Shown here piece after piece: positions 38,055 through 46,642 of a stretch of 58,961 bases of DNA. The translations under genes and the position numbers were made by a program. Location of the stretch: positions 1 to 58,961 of the forward strand of contig NZ_FNEL01000004.1 of the NCBI RefSeq assembly GCF_900100125.1, read 5' to 3'. The notes beneath the pieces were generated by a model. That model ran no database searches, was not told the DNA's origin, and saw only the letters and a program-made list of their open reading frames with translations. Source of the stretch: Dolosicoccus paucivorans (GTDB lineage Bacteria > Bacillota > Bacilli > Lactobacillales > Aerococcaceae). How positions within the stretch are numbered: the first letter of the stretch is position 1; each line of letters starts with the position of its first letter.

Positions 38055-38639
38055 ATGAGCGATCTATCGCAATTAAAAGAAACGGTCATCGCTCAAGCAC
38101 GTCAGGATGGTCAAGCGGCTTTTGAAGCTGCTAAGCGTGAAATTGATGAACGCTTAAAAGAACGTCGTTTACGTTTAGAAGATGAAAAACAATCATTGAG
38201 ACAACAACGCATCAATGAAGAAACATCCAAACATCAACAGATGTTACAACAAATTCGTAATGAAGAGCGTCAATCATCATTACAAAGTAAACAAAATGTT
38301 CTTCATGAACTATTCCAAGGAGCTATCGAAACGATGGAACAAGCTTCTGAAGATGACCAACTTAAATTTTTCGACGCGGTGATAAAACGTTATGATTCGA
38401 CACCTATTTCAGTACAATGGGGCGAAAAGACATTACAACAATTATCACCTCAAGCATTAGAATCCTTAAAAGAAAAATACCCGCACGTCACATTTGAAGA
38501 ACAAACAGTGGCAAATGAAGGTGGATTCATTGTTAAACATAAAACAGTGGAATATAACTACTTATATGAAGAGTTAATTCGTCATTTCCAAGCAGAAGAA
38601 AGTCACAAAATTGCTGGCGAAGTCTTCAAATCATTATAG
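38055..38639 (+). CDS. ntpE: V-type ATPase subunit E
   Basis: A 194-residue peripheral-stalk subunit with a long charged N-terminal helix (about 5-100: RLRLEDEKQSLRQQR, EERQSSLQSKQNVLHELF) and a globular C-terminal part. GAAAGGATGA lies 6-7 bp before the ATG at 38055; a TTG 18 bp upstream is in frame but has no site. It pairs with NtpF and attaches to NtpI. Confidence 0.92.
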   Translation: MSDLSQLKETVIAQARQDGQAAFEAAKREIDERLKERRLRLEDEKQSLRQQRINEETSKHQQMLQQIRNEERQSSLQSKQNVLHELFQGAIETMEQASEDDQLKFFDAVIKRYDSTPISVQWGEKTLQQLSPQALESLKEKYPHVTFEEQTVANEGGFIVKHKTVEYNYLYEELIRHFQAEESHKIAGEVFKSL

Positions 38640-38654
38640 TAAGGAGGGGTTTGA

Positions 38655-39671
38655 ATGGACGGTAAAAATTATTCACAAATAAATACGTCTATTAGCGTTA
38701 AAGAAAACTCATTCTTGACGCGCGAAACGTTTAATCAGCTCCTTCAAGCGCAATCACGTGATGTGATAGCAAACACTTTAAACAACACTGATTACGCAAT
38801 GACGCCAGAAGAATTAAATGAAACGCGCTTAATTGAAAAGCGTCTCATGCGCGTCTTGCGTGATCAGTATGATTTTGCTTATCAAGAAGCACCTGATCCG
38901 CGAATTGTTGATATTTTTAATCTAGTGTATGTTTACCATAACTTAAAAGTATTGATGAAAATGAGAGCAACTGGTAAAGATCTTGAAGATTTATTAATTG
39001 ATATCGGACGCTACTCGATTAATGATTTACGTTATGCAGTAACGACGCTTGAATCGACTGTACTGCCTGATTATATTGTTGATGAACTACGTCAAACATG
39101 GCGCAGTTTCGAAGACTATCAAAGTACAGAAGCCATTGATGTGGGAATTGACTTAGCGTACTTCCATCATTTAAGTGAATACCGTAAAGAAATTGATAAT
39201 GAAACAGTCCGTCATATCATTCAAATGATGATCGACTTTTTCAATATTACAACGGCTAAGCGTGGGTTAGAACAAGATCGACCAAATGCGTTTATTTACG
39301 AGTTGATGTCGACGAAAGGTTCTCAATCCATGGAAGAAATGCTCGAACTGGTTCGCAATAACGAAATTGGGGCATGGTTTGACCGAGTCAACTTATTCCC
39401 ATTTGGTAAACAATACGACCGTTATGTCACTAAAATGCATAATGGAACGATTACGGCGGGAGAACTGGAATACTTACGCGATGCCTATATCGCAACAGTG
39501 CTTGACGAAACGCGCTTAGAGCCGTTTAGTCCAACGCCCGTATTGCGCTACTTATTTGGTAAAGAAATGGAAGTTAAAAATTTACGTTTAGTGCTACTAG
39601 GCTATTTAATGGATTTAGATACTAAACGAGTGGAAGAAAGGATGCGACCTGTTTATGGCGAAACAATATAA
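38655..39671 (+). CDS. ntpC: V-type ATPase subunit C (d type)
   Basis: A 338-residue funnel-like subunit that links the central shaft (NtpD/NtpG) to the K ring. The family segments DIFNLVYVYHNLKVLMKMRA and EVKNLRLVLLGYLMDL are clear. AAGGAGG precedes the ATG. The last 17 bp overlap the ntpG start. Confidence 0.94.
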   Translation: MDGKNYSQINTSISVKENSFLTRETFNQLLQAQSRDVIANTLNNTDYAMTPEELNETRLIEKRLMRVLRDQYDFAYQEAPDPRIVDIFNLVYVYHNLKVLMKMRATGKDLEDLLIDIGRYSINDLRYAVTTLESTVLPDYIVDELRQTWRSFEDYQSTEAIDVGIDLAYFHHLSEYRKEIDNETVRHIIQMMIDFFNITTAKRGLEQDRPNAFIYELMSTKGSQSMEEMLELVRNNEIGAWFDRVNLFPFGKQYDRYVTKMHNGTITAGELEYLRDAYIATVLDETRLEPFSPTPVLRYLFGKEMEVKNLRLVLLGYLMDLDTKRVEERMRPVYGETI

Positions 39672-39975
39672 AATTGGTATTGTCGGAAATAGAAACGCGA
39701 TCATGCCTTTCCACCTCGTTGGTTTTGACATGTATCCAGTAACTTCCGGCCAAGAAGCAGTGAAAGTATTAAAGCAATTAGCTGAGGATGATTATGGCAT
39801 TATCTACTTGACCGAGGAAATTGCCGCCCAAATCCCAGATACTATTCGCTACTATGACACTCAACTAACGCCAGCTGTTATTTTAATTCCAACTCATCGA
39901 GGAAGTTTGGGGATTGGTAAACAGCGCGTTCAAGAAAATGTGGAAAAAGCAGTCGGTCAAAATATTTTAGAATAA
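39655..39975 (+). CDS. ntpG: V-type ATPase subunit F (NtpG)
   Basis: A 106-residue central-shaft subunit with the Rossmann-like fold (KIGIVGNRNAIMPFHLVGFD; YGIIYLTEEIAAQIPDTI; LIPTHRGSLGIG). It binds NtpD. The start lies inside ntpC with AAAGGATG as ribosome site. Confidence 0.94.
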   Translation: MAKQYKIGIVGNRNAIMPFHLVGFDMYPVTSGQEAVKVLKQLAEDDYGIIYLTEEIAAQIPDTIRYYDTQLTPAVILIPTHRGSLGIGKQRVQENVEKAVGQNILE

Positions 39976-39990
39976 TAAGGAGGAAATCGA

Positions 39991-41769
39991 TTGAAACAAG
40001 GTCAAATTGTTAAAATTTCCGGACCATTAGTCGTTGCTTCCGGGATGGAAGAAGCGAACATTCAAGATATTTGTTATGTCGGAAATTTAGGACTGATTGG
40101 CGAAATTATCGAAATGCGCCAAGATGAAGCCTCCATTCAAGTATATGAGGAAACTTCAGGATTAAGACCCGGAGAGCCGGTCGTGACAACAGGAGCACCT
40201 CTTTCTGTTGAATTAGGACCTGGATTAATGTCACGTATGTTTGATGGAATTCAACGTCCATTAAAAGAGTTTATGGAAGCAACTGGAAGCGACTTTTTAG
40301 TTCGTGGAACGGAAGTAGATGTATTAGACGATGAGAAGGTATGGGAATTTAAAGCTACAAAACAAGTTGGCGACAAAGTTGTCCCAGGTGACATCGTCGG
40401 AGTGGTTCAAGAAACACCCGTTGTTGAACACCGCATCATGGTTCCAGTAGGCGTCGAAGGAACATTAACAAAAATTAGTGACGGTGACTACACCATTAAA
40501 GATATCGTCTACGTCGTTGAACAAGAAGGTAAAGAAGACTTTAACGGAACAATGGTTCAAAAATGGCCTGTTCGTAAAGGACGTCCTTACCAAAATAAAG
40601 TCGCACCAAAAGATCCACTTGTTACCGGACAACGTGTTATTGATACATTCTTCCCAGTCACTCAAGGAGGAGCAGCAGCTGTTCCTGGTCCATTCGGTGC
40701 GGGTAAGACCGTTGTACAACACCAAATCGCTAAATTTGCGAACGTAGACATTGTTGTTTATGTTGGTTGTGGTGAGCGCGGAAACGAAATGACGGACGTA
40801 TTAAACGAATTCCCAGAATTGATTGACCCAAATACAGGTGAATCCATTATGGCGCGTACAATTTTAATCGCGAATACGTCAAATATGCCCGTAGCGGCTC
40901 GTGAAGCGTCAATTTATACGGGAATTACGATTGCTGAGTATTACCGCGATATGGGTTATACGGTGGCGATCATGGCGGATTCAACGTCTCGTTGGGCGGA
41001 AGCACTTCGTGAAATGTCTGGACGTCTAGAAGAAATGCCAGGTGACGAAGGGTACCCAGCTTACTTAGGTTCACGTATTGCTGAATATTATGAACGTGCT
41101 GGACGTGTTCAAACCCTTGGTCAAGAAGGCCGTGAAGGTGCGATTACTGCGATTGGAGCGGTATCACCTCCAGGTGGGGATACGTCTGAGCCGGTAACGC
41201 AAAACACACTACGTATTGTTAAAGTGTATTGGGGATTAGACGCAGATTTAGCTGCTCGAAGCCACTTCCCATCGATTAACTGGTTAAACTCTTACTCACT
41301 TTATTCCGATGATGTGACTCGCTTAATTAGTGAAGAAACTGGAACAAACTGGTCACAAATGGTTCGTCACTCCATGGGTGTTTTACAAAAAGAAAGTGAA
41401 TTAGAAGAGATTGTACGTTTAGTAGGTATTGAATCTCTATCTCAACGTGACCGTATTACAATGAATACAGCGCGTATGTTACGTGAAGACTACTTACAAC
41501 AAAACGCTTTTGACGATACAGATACGTACACTTCTTTTGATAAGCAAGTTGCGATGTTATCAAATATTCTTCACTTTGAAGAAAAGTCAATCGAGGCGTT
41601 ACAATTAGGAGCAACCTTTGACGACATTATGAACGGTACTGGCGAATTACGTGACCGTATCGCTCGTAGTAAATACGTTAAAGAAGAAAATATTGAAGAC
41701 ATCAAAGCGCTACATCAAACCATTGATGAAGCAATGCGTGATGTATTACAAAAAGGAGGCGACTATTAA
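39991..41769 (+). CDS. ntpA: V-type ATPase catalytic subunit A
   Basis: A 592-residue catalytic ATPase subunit. Walker A GPFGAGKT is at 233-240, the non-homologous insert typical of A subunits lies at about 110-190, and [11 protein letters not shown] and [21 protein letters not shown] follow. The start is TTG after AAGGAGG (about 6 bp). Stop and ntpB start are adjacent by 1 bp. Confidence 0.98.
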   Translation: MKQGQIVKISGPLVVASGMEEANIQDICYVGNLGLIGEIIEMRQDEASIQVYEETSGLRPGEPVVTTGAPLSVELGPGLMSRMFDGIQRPLKEFMEATGSDFLVRGTEVDVLDDEKVWEFKATKQVGDKVVPGDIVGVVQETPVVEHRIMVPVGVEGTLTKISDGDYTIKDIVYVVEQEGKEDFNGTMVQKWPVRKGRPYQNKVAPKDPLVTGQRVIDTFFPVTQGGAAAVPGPFGAGKTVVQHQIAKFANVDIVVYVGCGERGNEMTDVLNEFPELIDPNTGESIMARTILIANTSNMPVAAREASIYTGITIAEYYRDMGYTVAIMADSTSRWAEALREMSGRLEEMPGDEGYPAYLGSRIAEYYERAGRVQTLGQEGREGAITAIGAVSPPGGDTSEPVTQNTLRIVKVYWGLDADLAARSHFPSINWLNSYSLYSDDVTRLISEETGTNWSQMVRHSMGVLQKESELEEIVRLVGIESLSQRDRITMNTARMLREDYLQQNAFDDTDTYTSFDKQVAMLSNILHFEEKSIEALQLGATFDDIMNGTGELRDRIARSKYVKEENIEDIKALHQTIDEAMRDVLQKGGDY

Positions 41770-43151
41770 TGGCAGAAATTAAAGAGTATCGGACGGTTTC
41801 TGAAGTCTATGGTCCTTTAATGATTGTCGATGGCGTATCAGGAGTTGCCTTTAATGAGCTTGTTCAAATTCAACTTCAAAACGGTGAAGAACGAACAGGA
41901 CAAGTACTAGAAGTTGATGGAGATCGCGCGGTCGTTCAGTTATTCGAAGGATCAAGCAACATTAACTTACAAGAAACAAAAGTACGCTTTACTGGACGTC
42001 CATTACATATTTCTGTATCTGAAGACATGGTTGGTCGTGTCTTTAACGGAATGGGCGAAGTTATTGACGAAGGTCCAGAAATCATTGCAGATGAGTATTT
42101 AGATATCGATGGGCAAGCGATTAACCCGGTTGCTCGTGACTATCCAGATGAGTTTATTCAAACAGGGGTATCAACGATTGACCACTTAAACACATTAGTT
42201 CGTGGACAAAAGTTACCTGTATTCTCAAGCTCTGGTTTACCTCATAACGAATTAGCGATCCAAATTGCTCGTCAAGCGAACGTATTAGATTCAGACGAAA
42301 ACTTTGCGGTTGTCTTTGCGGCTATGGGGATTACTTATGAAGAAGCTGACTTCTTTATGAATAGTTTACGTGAAACTGGTGCGATGGATCGTGCGGTATT
42401 ATTCGTTAACTTAGCTGACGACCCAGCGATTGAACGTATCGCAACACCAAAAATTGCGCTAACCACCGCTGAATATTTAGCTTACGAAAAAGACATGCAC
42501 GTGTTAGTTATTATGACGGACATGACAAACTACTGTGAGGCGCTACGTGAAGTATCCGCTGCTCGTCGTGAAGTTCCAGGACGTCGTGGTTACCCAGGTT
42601 ACCTTTATACAAACTTAGCCACTCTATATGAACGTGCAGGACGTTTAGTTGGTAAGAAAGGGTCCGTAACCCAGCTTCCAATTTTAACTATGCCTGAAGG
42701 GGATATTACCCACCCAATTCCTGACTTAACAGGATACATTACGGAAGGGCAAATTATTCTTTCCCAAGAATTGTATAATAAAGGGTTACAACCACCAATC
42801 GACGTATTACCATCTCTATCTCGTTTGAAAAACAAAGGGACTGGACCTGGTAAAACAAGAGAAGATCACCAACCAACAATGAACCAAATCTTTGCTGCTT
42901 ACGCTGAAGGTAAACAAGCACAAGAATTATCTGTTGTTTTAGGTGAATCAGCTCTATCTGAAACAGATAAAAAATATGTAGAGTTTACGGATGCCTTTGA
43001 AAGACAATATGTTGACCAAGGTTTTACAACCAACCGTACTATTTTTGAAACATTAGATTTAGCGTGGGATATTCTATCAATCTTACCGCGTACTGAATTG
43101 AAACATATTAAAGACGATCTGATTGATAAATACCTTCCACAAAAGGATTGA
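41769..43151 (+). CDS. ntpB: V-type ATPase regulatory subunit B
   Basis: A 460-residue subunit that alternates with NtpA in the hexamer. It has no P-loop ([19 protein letters not shown] in its place) but has the arginine finger region near [26 protein letters not shown] lies in the end of ntpA. Confidence 0.98.
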   Translation: MAEIKEYRTVSEVYGPLMIVDGVSGVAFNELVQIQLQNGEERTGQVLEVDGDRAVVQLFEGSSNINLQETKVRFTGRPLHISVSEDMVGRVFNGMGEVIDEGPEIIADEYLDIDGQAINPVARDYPDEFIQTGVSTIDHLNTLVRGQKLPVFSSSGLPHNELAIQIARQANVLDSDENFAVVFAAMGITYEEADFFMNSLRETGAMDRAVLFVNLADDPAIERIATPKIALTTAEYLAYEKDMHVLVIMTDMTNYCEALREVSAARREVPGRRGYPGYLYTNLATLYERAGRLVGKKGSVTQLPILTMPEGDITHPIPDLTGYITEGQIILSQELYNKGLQPPIDVLPSLSRLKNKGTGPGKTREDHQPTMNQIFAAYAEGKQAQELSVVLGESALSETDKKYVEFTDAFERQYVDQGFTTNRTIFETLDLAWDILSILPRTELKHIKDDLIDKYLPQKD

Positions 43152-43157
43152 TAGCTT

Positions 43158-43832
43158 ATGGCACGATTAAACGTAAAACCAACTCGTATGGAGTTGGCCA
43201 AGCTAAAAGAGCGCTTAGAAACCGCCACACGGGGTCATAAACTATTAAAAGATAAACGCGATGAATTGATGCGTCAATTCATCGGGTTAATTAAAGAAAA
43301 CAACGAATTGCGTCAAAAAGTTGAAGATCAATTAACGGAGTCGATGCAAGACTTTGTTTTAGCTAAATCTTTAGAAAGTGACCAAGTGGCTGAAGAGCTC
43401 TTTGCGGTCCCTTCTAAAGAAATTAAACTTCATATTCAATTAGATAACGTCATGAGTGTGCATGTTCCTAAAATGCATACGGATGTTCTTCAACATAATG
43501 AAATTAATGGGGTTCCTTATAGTTATGTTGGTTCAAACAGCGGTATGGATAACGCAGTAAGAGATGTGGAAAACTCTTTAAGTGACTTACTTCGTCTAGC
43601 TGAAATTGAAAAGACTTGTCAATTAATGGCGGATGAAATCGAAAAGACTCGTCGCCGTGTAAATGGATTGGAATATCGTATTATTCCAGAATTAAAAGAG
43701 ACGATTTATTACATCGAAATGAAACTAGAAGAAGCAGAACGCGCATCCATTACCCGTATTATGAAGATTAAAGATTTAGAAGAAAAAGCGGACGCAAGAG
43801 ACAAAGAAGAACACGTCGCTTACGACTTTTAA
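43158..43832 (+). CDS. ntpD: V-type ATPase subunit D
   Basis: A 224-residue central-shaft subunit, mostly an antiparallel coiled coil (N-terminal [21 protein letters not shown]-terminal [17 protein letters not shown]). It turns inside the A3B3 ring. Last gene of the operon: ntpH and the K+ transporter ntpJ found after it in E. hirae are missing. Confidence 0.97.
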   Translation: MARLNVKPTRMELAKLKERLETATRGHKLLKDKRDELMRQFIGLIKENNELRQKVEDQLTESMQDFVLAKSLESDQVAEELFAVPSKEIKLHIQLDNVMSVHVPKMHTDVLQHNEINGVPYSYVGSNSGMDNAVRDVENSLSDLLRLAEIEKTCQLMADEIEKTRRRVNGLEYRIIPELKETIYYIEMKLEEAERASITRIMKIKDLEEKADARDKEEHVAYDF

Positions 43833-43836
43833 TTTA

Positions 43837-43873
43837 AAATCATGTAGCTTAAATCGGCTACATGATTTTTCTT
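43837..43873 (+). terminator. V-ATPase operon terminator
   Basis: AAATCATGTAGC (43837-43848) pairs with GCTACATGATTT (43857-43868), then T-rich. Confidence 0.92.
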
Positions 43874-43953
43874 TTTAAACATCTTTAATAACTTCAAAGA
43901 ATGTGATAAGATTAATGATACATATTAAATAGTTCAACAAGTGGGAGGTACAC

Positions 43954-44586
43954 ATGTCGGTAGTAAGAGGTTTATTAATTGTTCTATCAGGACCTTCTGG
44001 TGTGGGGAAAGGGACAGTGAGAGCTGCCGTATTTGACCGAGAAGATCACAATTACGTCTATTCTGTATCTGCCACAACCCGCCAAAGTCGTCCCGGAGAA
44101 GTGCACGGAGTGGATTATCATTTTGTCACCCATGATGAGTTTAAAGAGCTTATCGATCAGGATGCTTTATTAGAATATGCGGAATACGTTGGTAACTTTT
44201 ATGGAACACCGATTGCTAAAATTGAAGAAGAATTGGCTAAAGGCCACGATGTCTTTTTAGAAATTGAAGTTCAAGGGGCAATGAAGGTGCGCGAACGAAT
44301 GCCAGAAGGCGTCTTTATTTTCCTAGCACCGCCAAACTTAGGTGAATTAGAAAATCGCATTACAAACCGCGGAACAGACTCGCAAGAAGTTATCTACGAA
44401 CGAATGCAAAAGGCACGAGAAGAAATCGAATTAATGAAGCATTATGACTATGTAGTTATTAATGACGAAGTAGAAAATGCCGTCGATCAGATTAACGCCA
44501 TTATTTGTAGCGAACATTTAAAAGTTGAGCGGACGATTGAGAAAATTCAACGAGATATTCACGACTATTTTCAAAAAGGAGACTAG
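43954..44586 (+). CDS. gmk: Guanylate kinase
   Basis: A 210-residue enzyme that makes GDP from GMP and ATP. The P-loop GPSGVGKGT is at 13-21 and [17 protein letters not shown] is the GMP-binding segment. GGGAGGT precedes the ATG. A plausible promoter is TTTAAT (43884-43889), 17 bp, TAAGAT (43907-43912, extended TGA). rpoZ follows by 8 bp. Confidence 0.97.
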   Translation: MSVVRGLLIVLSGPSGVGKGTVRAAVFDREDHNYVYSVSATTRQSRPGEVHGVDYHFVTHDEFKELIDQDALLEYAEYVGNFYGTPIAKIEEELAKGHDVFLEIEVQGAMKVRERMPEGVFIFLAPPNLGELENRITNRGTDSQEVIYERMQKAREEIELMKHYDYVVINDEVENAVDQINAIICSEHLKVERTIEKIQRDIHDYFQKGD

Positions 44587-44594
44587 ATAAAATT

Positions 44595-44795
44595 ATGTTA
44601 TACCCATCTATTGACCGTTTAATTGATGCGGTCCCATCTAAATATAGTATGATTATTTTAGCCAGTAAGCGTGCTCACCAATTGGATGAGTATGATAATG
44701 AATTATTAGAAAAGTATCAGTCAGTTTCCTCCGTTGGAAAAGCTCTAGAAGAAATTGCTGAAGGTGTTTTACAAATTAGTGAAGACGCAGAATAA
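44595..44795 (+). CDS. rpoZ: RNA polymerase omega subunit
   Basis: A 66-residue subunit (MLYPSIDRLIDAVPSKYSMI; ASKRAHQLDE; SVGKALEEIAEG) that stabilises RNA polymerase. The gmk-rpoZ pair is standard in Firmicutes, but priA usually follows directly; here a terminator and two transporter genes come first. Confidence 0.96.
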   Translation: MLYPSIDRLIDAVPSKYSMIILASKRAHQLDEYDNELLEKYQSVSSVGKALEEIAEGVLQISEDAE

Positions 44796-44803
44796 TGATT
44801 GAA

Positions 44804-44840
44804 AGGCCTTTGTTGACAAGTTCAACAAGGGTCTTTTTTT
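44804..44840 (+). terminator. Terminator after rpoZ
   Basis: AGGCCTTTGTTGA pairs with TCAACAAGGGTCT (11 of 13 positions), followed by seven T. Confidence 0.88.
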
Positions 44841-44865
44841 GTGCATTTTCATTCAAGTTAAATAA

Positions 44866-44894
44866 TTGCGATGAATGAAAGCCTTTACTATACT
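44866..44894 (+). promoter_or_regulatory. Promoter of the ABC transporter pair
   Basis: -35 TTGCGA (44866-44871), 17 bp, -10 TATACT (44889-44894), about 35 bp before the start. Confidence 0.75.
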
Positions 44895-44929
44895 AAAAAC
44901 AAACGTAAAAGAAAAAGGAAGGTGAGGCG

Positions 44930-45619
44930 GTGTCTTACTTATTTGATGTATCCCTTGCGTGGAAAAGTTTACCCTTTGTACTGCAAGGGTTAGGGTATAC
45001 TTTAGGAATTTCTTTGGCAAGCTTTTTAATAAGTCTTATGACAGGAACGATACTTGCTTTAATGCACAGTAGCTCGAATAAGCTGTTGCGTGGCTTAGCT
45101 AAATGCTATATTTCTTTTTTTAGAGGGGTGCCAATTTTAGTTGTTTTATTTGTTTTGTACTTTGGATTGCCTTTTATGAAAGTGACGCTAACGGCTCTTC
45201 AAGCTTCTATCATTGGTTTTTCACTGACATGTACTGCTTATTCCAGTGAAATTATCAGAGCTAGCCTTTTGGGGGTAGATAGAGGTCAGTGGCAAGCGGC
45301 ACGTTCTTTAGGGTTATCCTACAAAAGCACGTTATTTAAAGTAATTTTTCCTCAATCGATCCGATTAGCCATACCGGCTTTAAGTAATGTGTTGCTTGAT
45401 TTAGTAAAAGGTTCGTCACTCACAGCAATGATTACTGTGCCTGATATTTTTCAAAAGGCAAAGATTGTCGGCGGAGCTAATAATAACTATATGACCATGT
45501 ATTTACTTTTAGCCATCATTTATTGGGTTATTTGTACTTCTTATGCTGCGCTGCAACATCAATTGGAAAAGAAATTTAATTGGTCGAATGACTTAGTCGT
45601 AGAATCGATGACCATGTAA
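44930..45619 (+). CDS. Polar amino acid ABC transporter permease (HisM/GlnP type)
   Basis: A 229-residue permease with about five membrane segments. The EAA loop SEIIRASLLGVDRGQWQAARSLGLS-type sequence marks the contact with the ATPase. The start is GTG after GGAAGGTGAG. Its own ATPase gene is not adjacent. Together with the binding protein 15 bp downstream it forms a two-gene transcription unit, inserted between rpoZ and priA. Confidence 0.9.
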   Translation: MSYLFDVSLAWKSLPFVLQGLGYTLGISLASFLISLMTGTILALMHSSSNKLLRGLAKCYISFFRGVPILVVLFVLYFGLPFMKVTLTALQASIIGFSLTCTAYSSEIIRASLLGVDRGQWQAARSLGLSYKSTLFKVIFPQSIRLAIPALSNVLLDLVKGSSLTAMITVPDIFQKAKIVGGANNNYMTMYLLLAIIYWVICTSYAALQHQLEKKFNWSNDLVVESMTM

Positions 45620-45634
45620 AGGGAGGGAAAATCA

Positions 45635-46480
45635 ATGAAAATTTTAAAAAGAATCTTAGTAGCACTGTTAGTTCTGATCGCGGCATTCAGTCATCTAGTA
45701 AAAACAAAGGCTAATGAAAGCTTTTTAGATGATGGAGTATTAGATGTAGCTATTTCTGGCACTTTATATCCAGCGAATTATTATGATGACGAGCAACAAC
45801 TTAAAGGGTACAACGTTGAAATATTACAACAGATCGCCAAAGAATTAGGAGTCGAAATAAAGTTTCATGAAATGGGAGTCGACGGCATGTTTGCTTCCCT
45901 TACTTCAGGACAAGTTGATTTAGTAGGCGAAGGGTTAGAGCCGAATAAACAGCGAGAAGAAGACTTTTTAATTGGTGAGCCGATTAAATATAGCTTCACA
46001 TCGATTATTATTCGTTCTGATGGTTCTTCTAATATTGACTCTTTAGAAGATTATCAAGGTAAAAAAGCTGCCGGAGCTGCTACGACCGATTATATGCAAA
46101 TCGCCAACCAATTAGGAGCAGAAATGGTAGTGTACGATAATGCGACCAATGAACAATATTTACTCGATGTTGCTCACGGACGTACCGATTTTATTCCCAA
46201 TGATTACTACTTGCAAAAAAGTGCCCTTGAGTACTTCAAGGATTTAGACATTAAAATGGGCGATTTATTTTATAACCCATCGACAGCTTCTTTCGTTTAT
46301 AGAAAAGACGCTGAAGCATTAAAAGAAAAAGTAGATGAAATCATTCAAAAGATGAAAAAAGACGGTCAATTAGCCGGGCTATCGAAAAAATATTATAATG
46401 GGGAAGATGTGAGCGTTCAAAAAGAAGAAATTAACGGTGTTAAAATAAAGGACTTACCCGTCATTGAATTAGATCACTAG
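45635..46480 (+). CDS. Amino acid ABC transporter substrate-binding protein
   Basis: A 281-residue extracellular binding protein of the SBP_bac_3 family (VAISGTLYPANYYDDEQQLK; GYNVEILQQIAKELGVEIKF; FASLTSGQVDLVGEGL). The N-terminal hydrophobic stretch (about 7-22) is a signal, but there is no lipobox cysteine and no cysteine at all in the protein, unusual for Gram-positive bacteria. It could be secreted after cleavage near KTKA-NES, or held by the uncleaved signal. The ligand is unknown; cystine- and glutamine-type proteins look similar. Confidence 0.9.
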   Translation: MKILKRILVALLVLIAAFSHLVKTKANESFLDDGVLDVAISGTLYPANYYDDEQQLKGYNVEILQQIAKELGVEIKFHEMGVDGMFASLTSGQVDLVGEGLEPNKQREEDFLIGEPIKYSFTSIIIRSDGSSNIDSLEDYQGKKAAGAATTDYMQIANQLGAEMVVYDNATNEQYLLDVAHGRTDFIPNDYYLQKSALEYFKDLDIKMGDLFYNPSTASFVYRKDAEALKEKVDEIIQKMKKDGQLAGLSKKYYNGEDVSVQKEEINGVKIKDLPVIELDH

Positions 46481-46642
46481 TCTGTTAAATTTAAAGGGAT
46501 TCTATTTTTCCTTGGATGAAATTTCATCTCGAATAAGCTATAATAAGGAAAGAGCAAATGAAAAGTGTTGGATGAAACGATGTTCCTCCGACACTTTTAC
46601 TTATTATATGGATTATTTAAGGAAAGGAGGAACGAACAATCT

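Noticed and set aside
40465-40747. Frames on both strands inside ntpA
   Set aside because: Shadows of the catalytic subunit gene; no ribosome sites.
46565-46642. N-terminal extension of PriA
   Set aside because: No ribosome site, hydrophobic odd sequence, and the usual PriA N-terminus starts at 46643 after AAAGGAGG.
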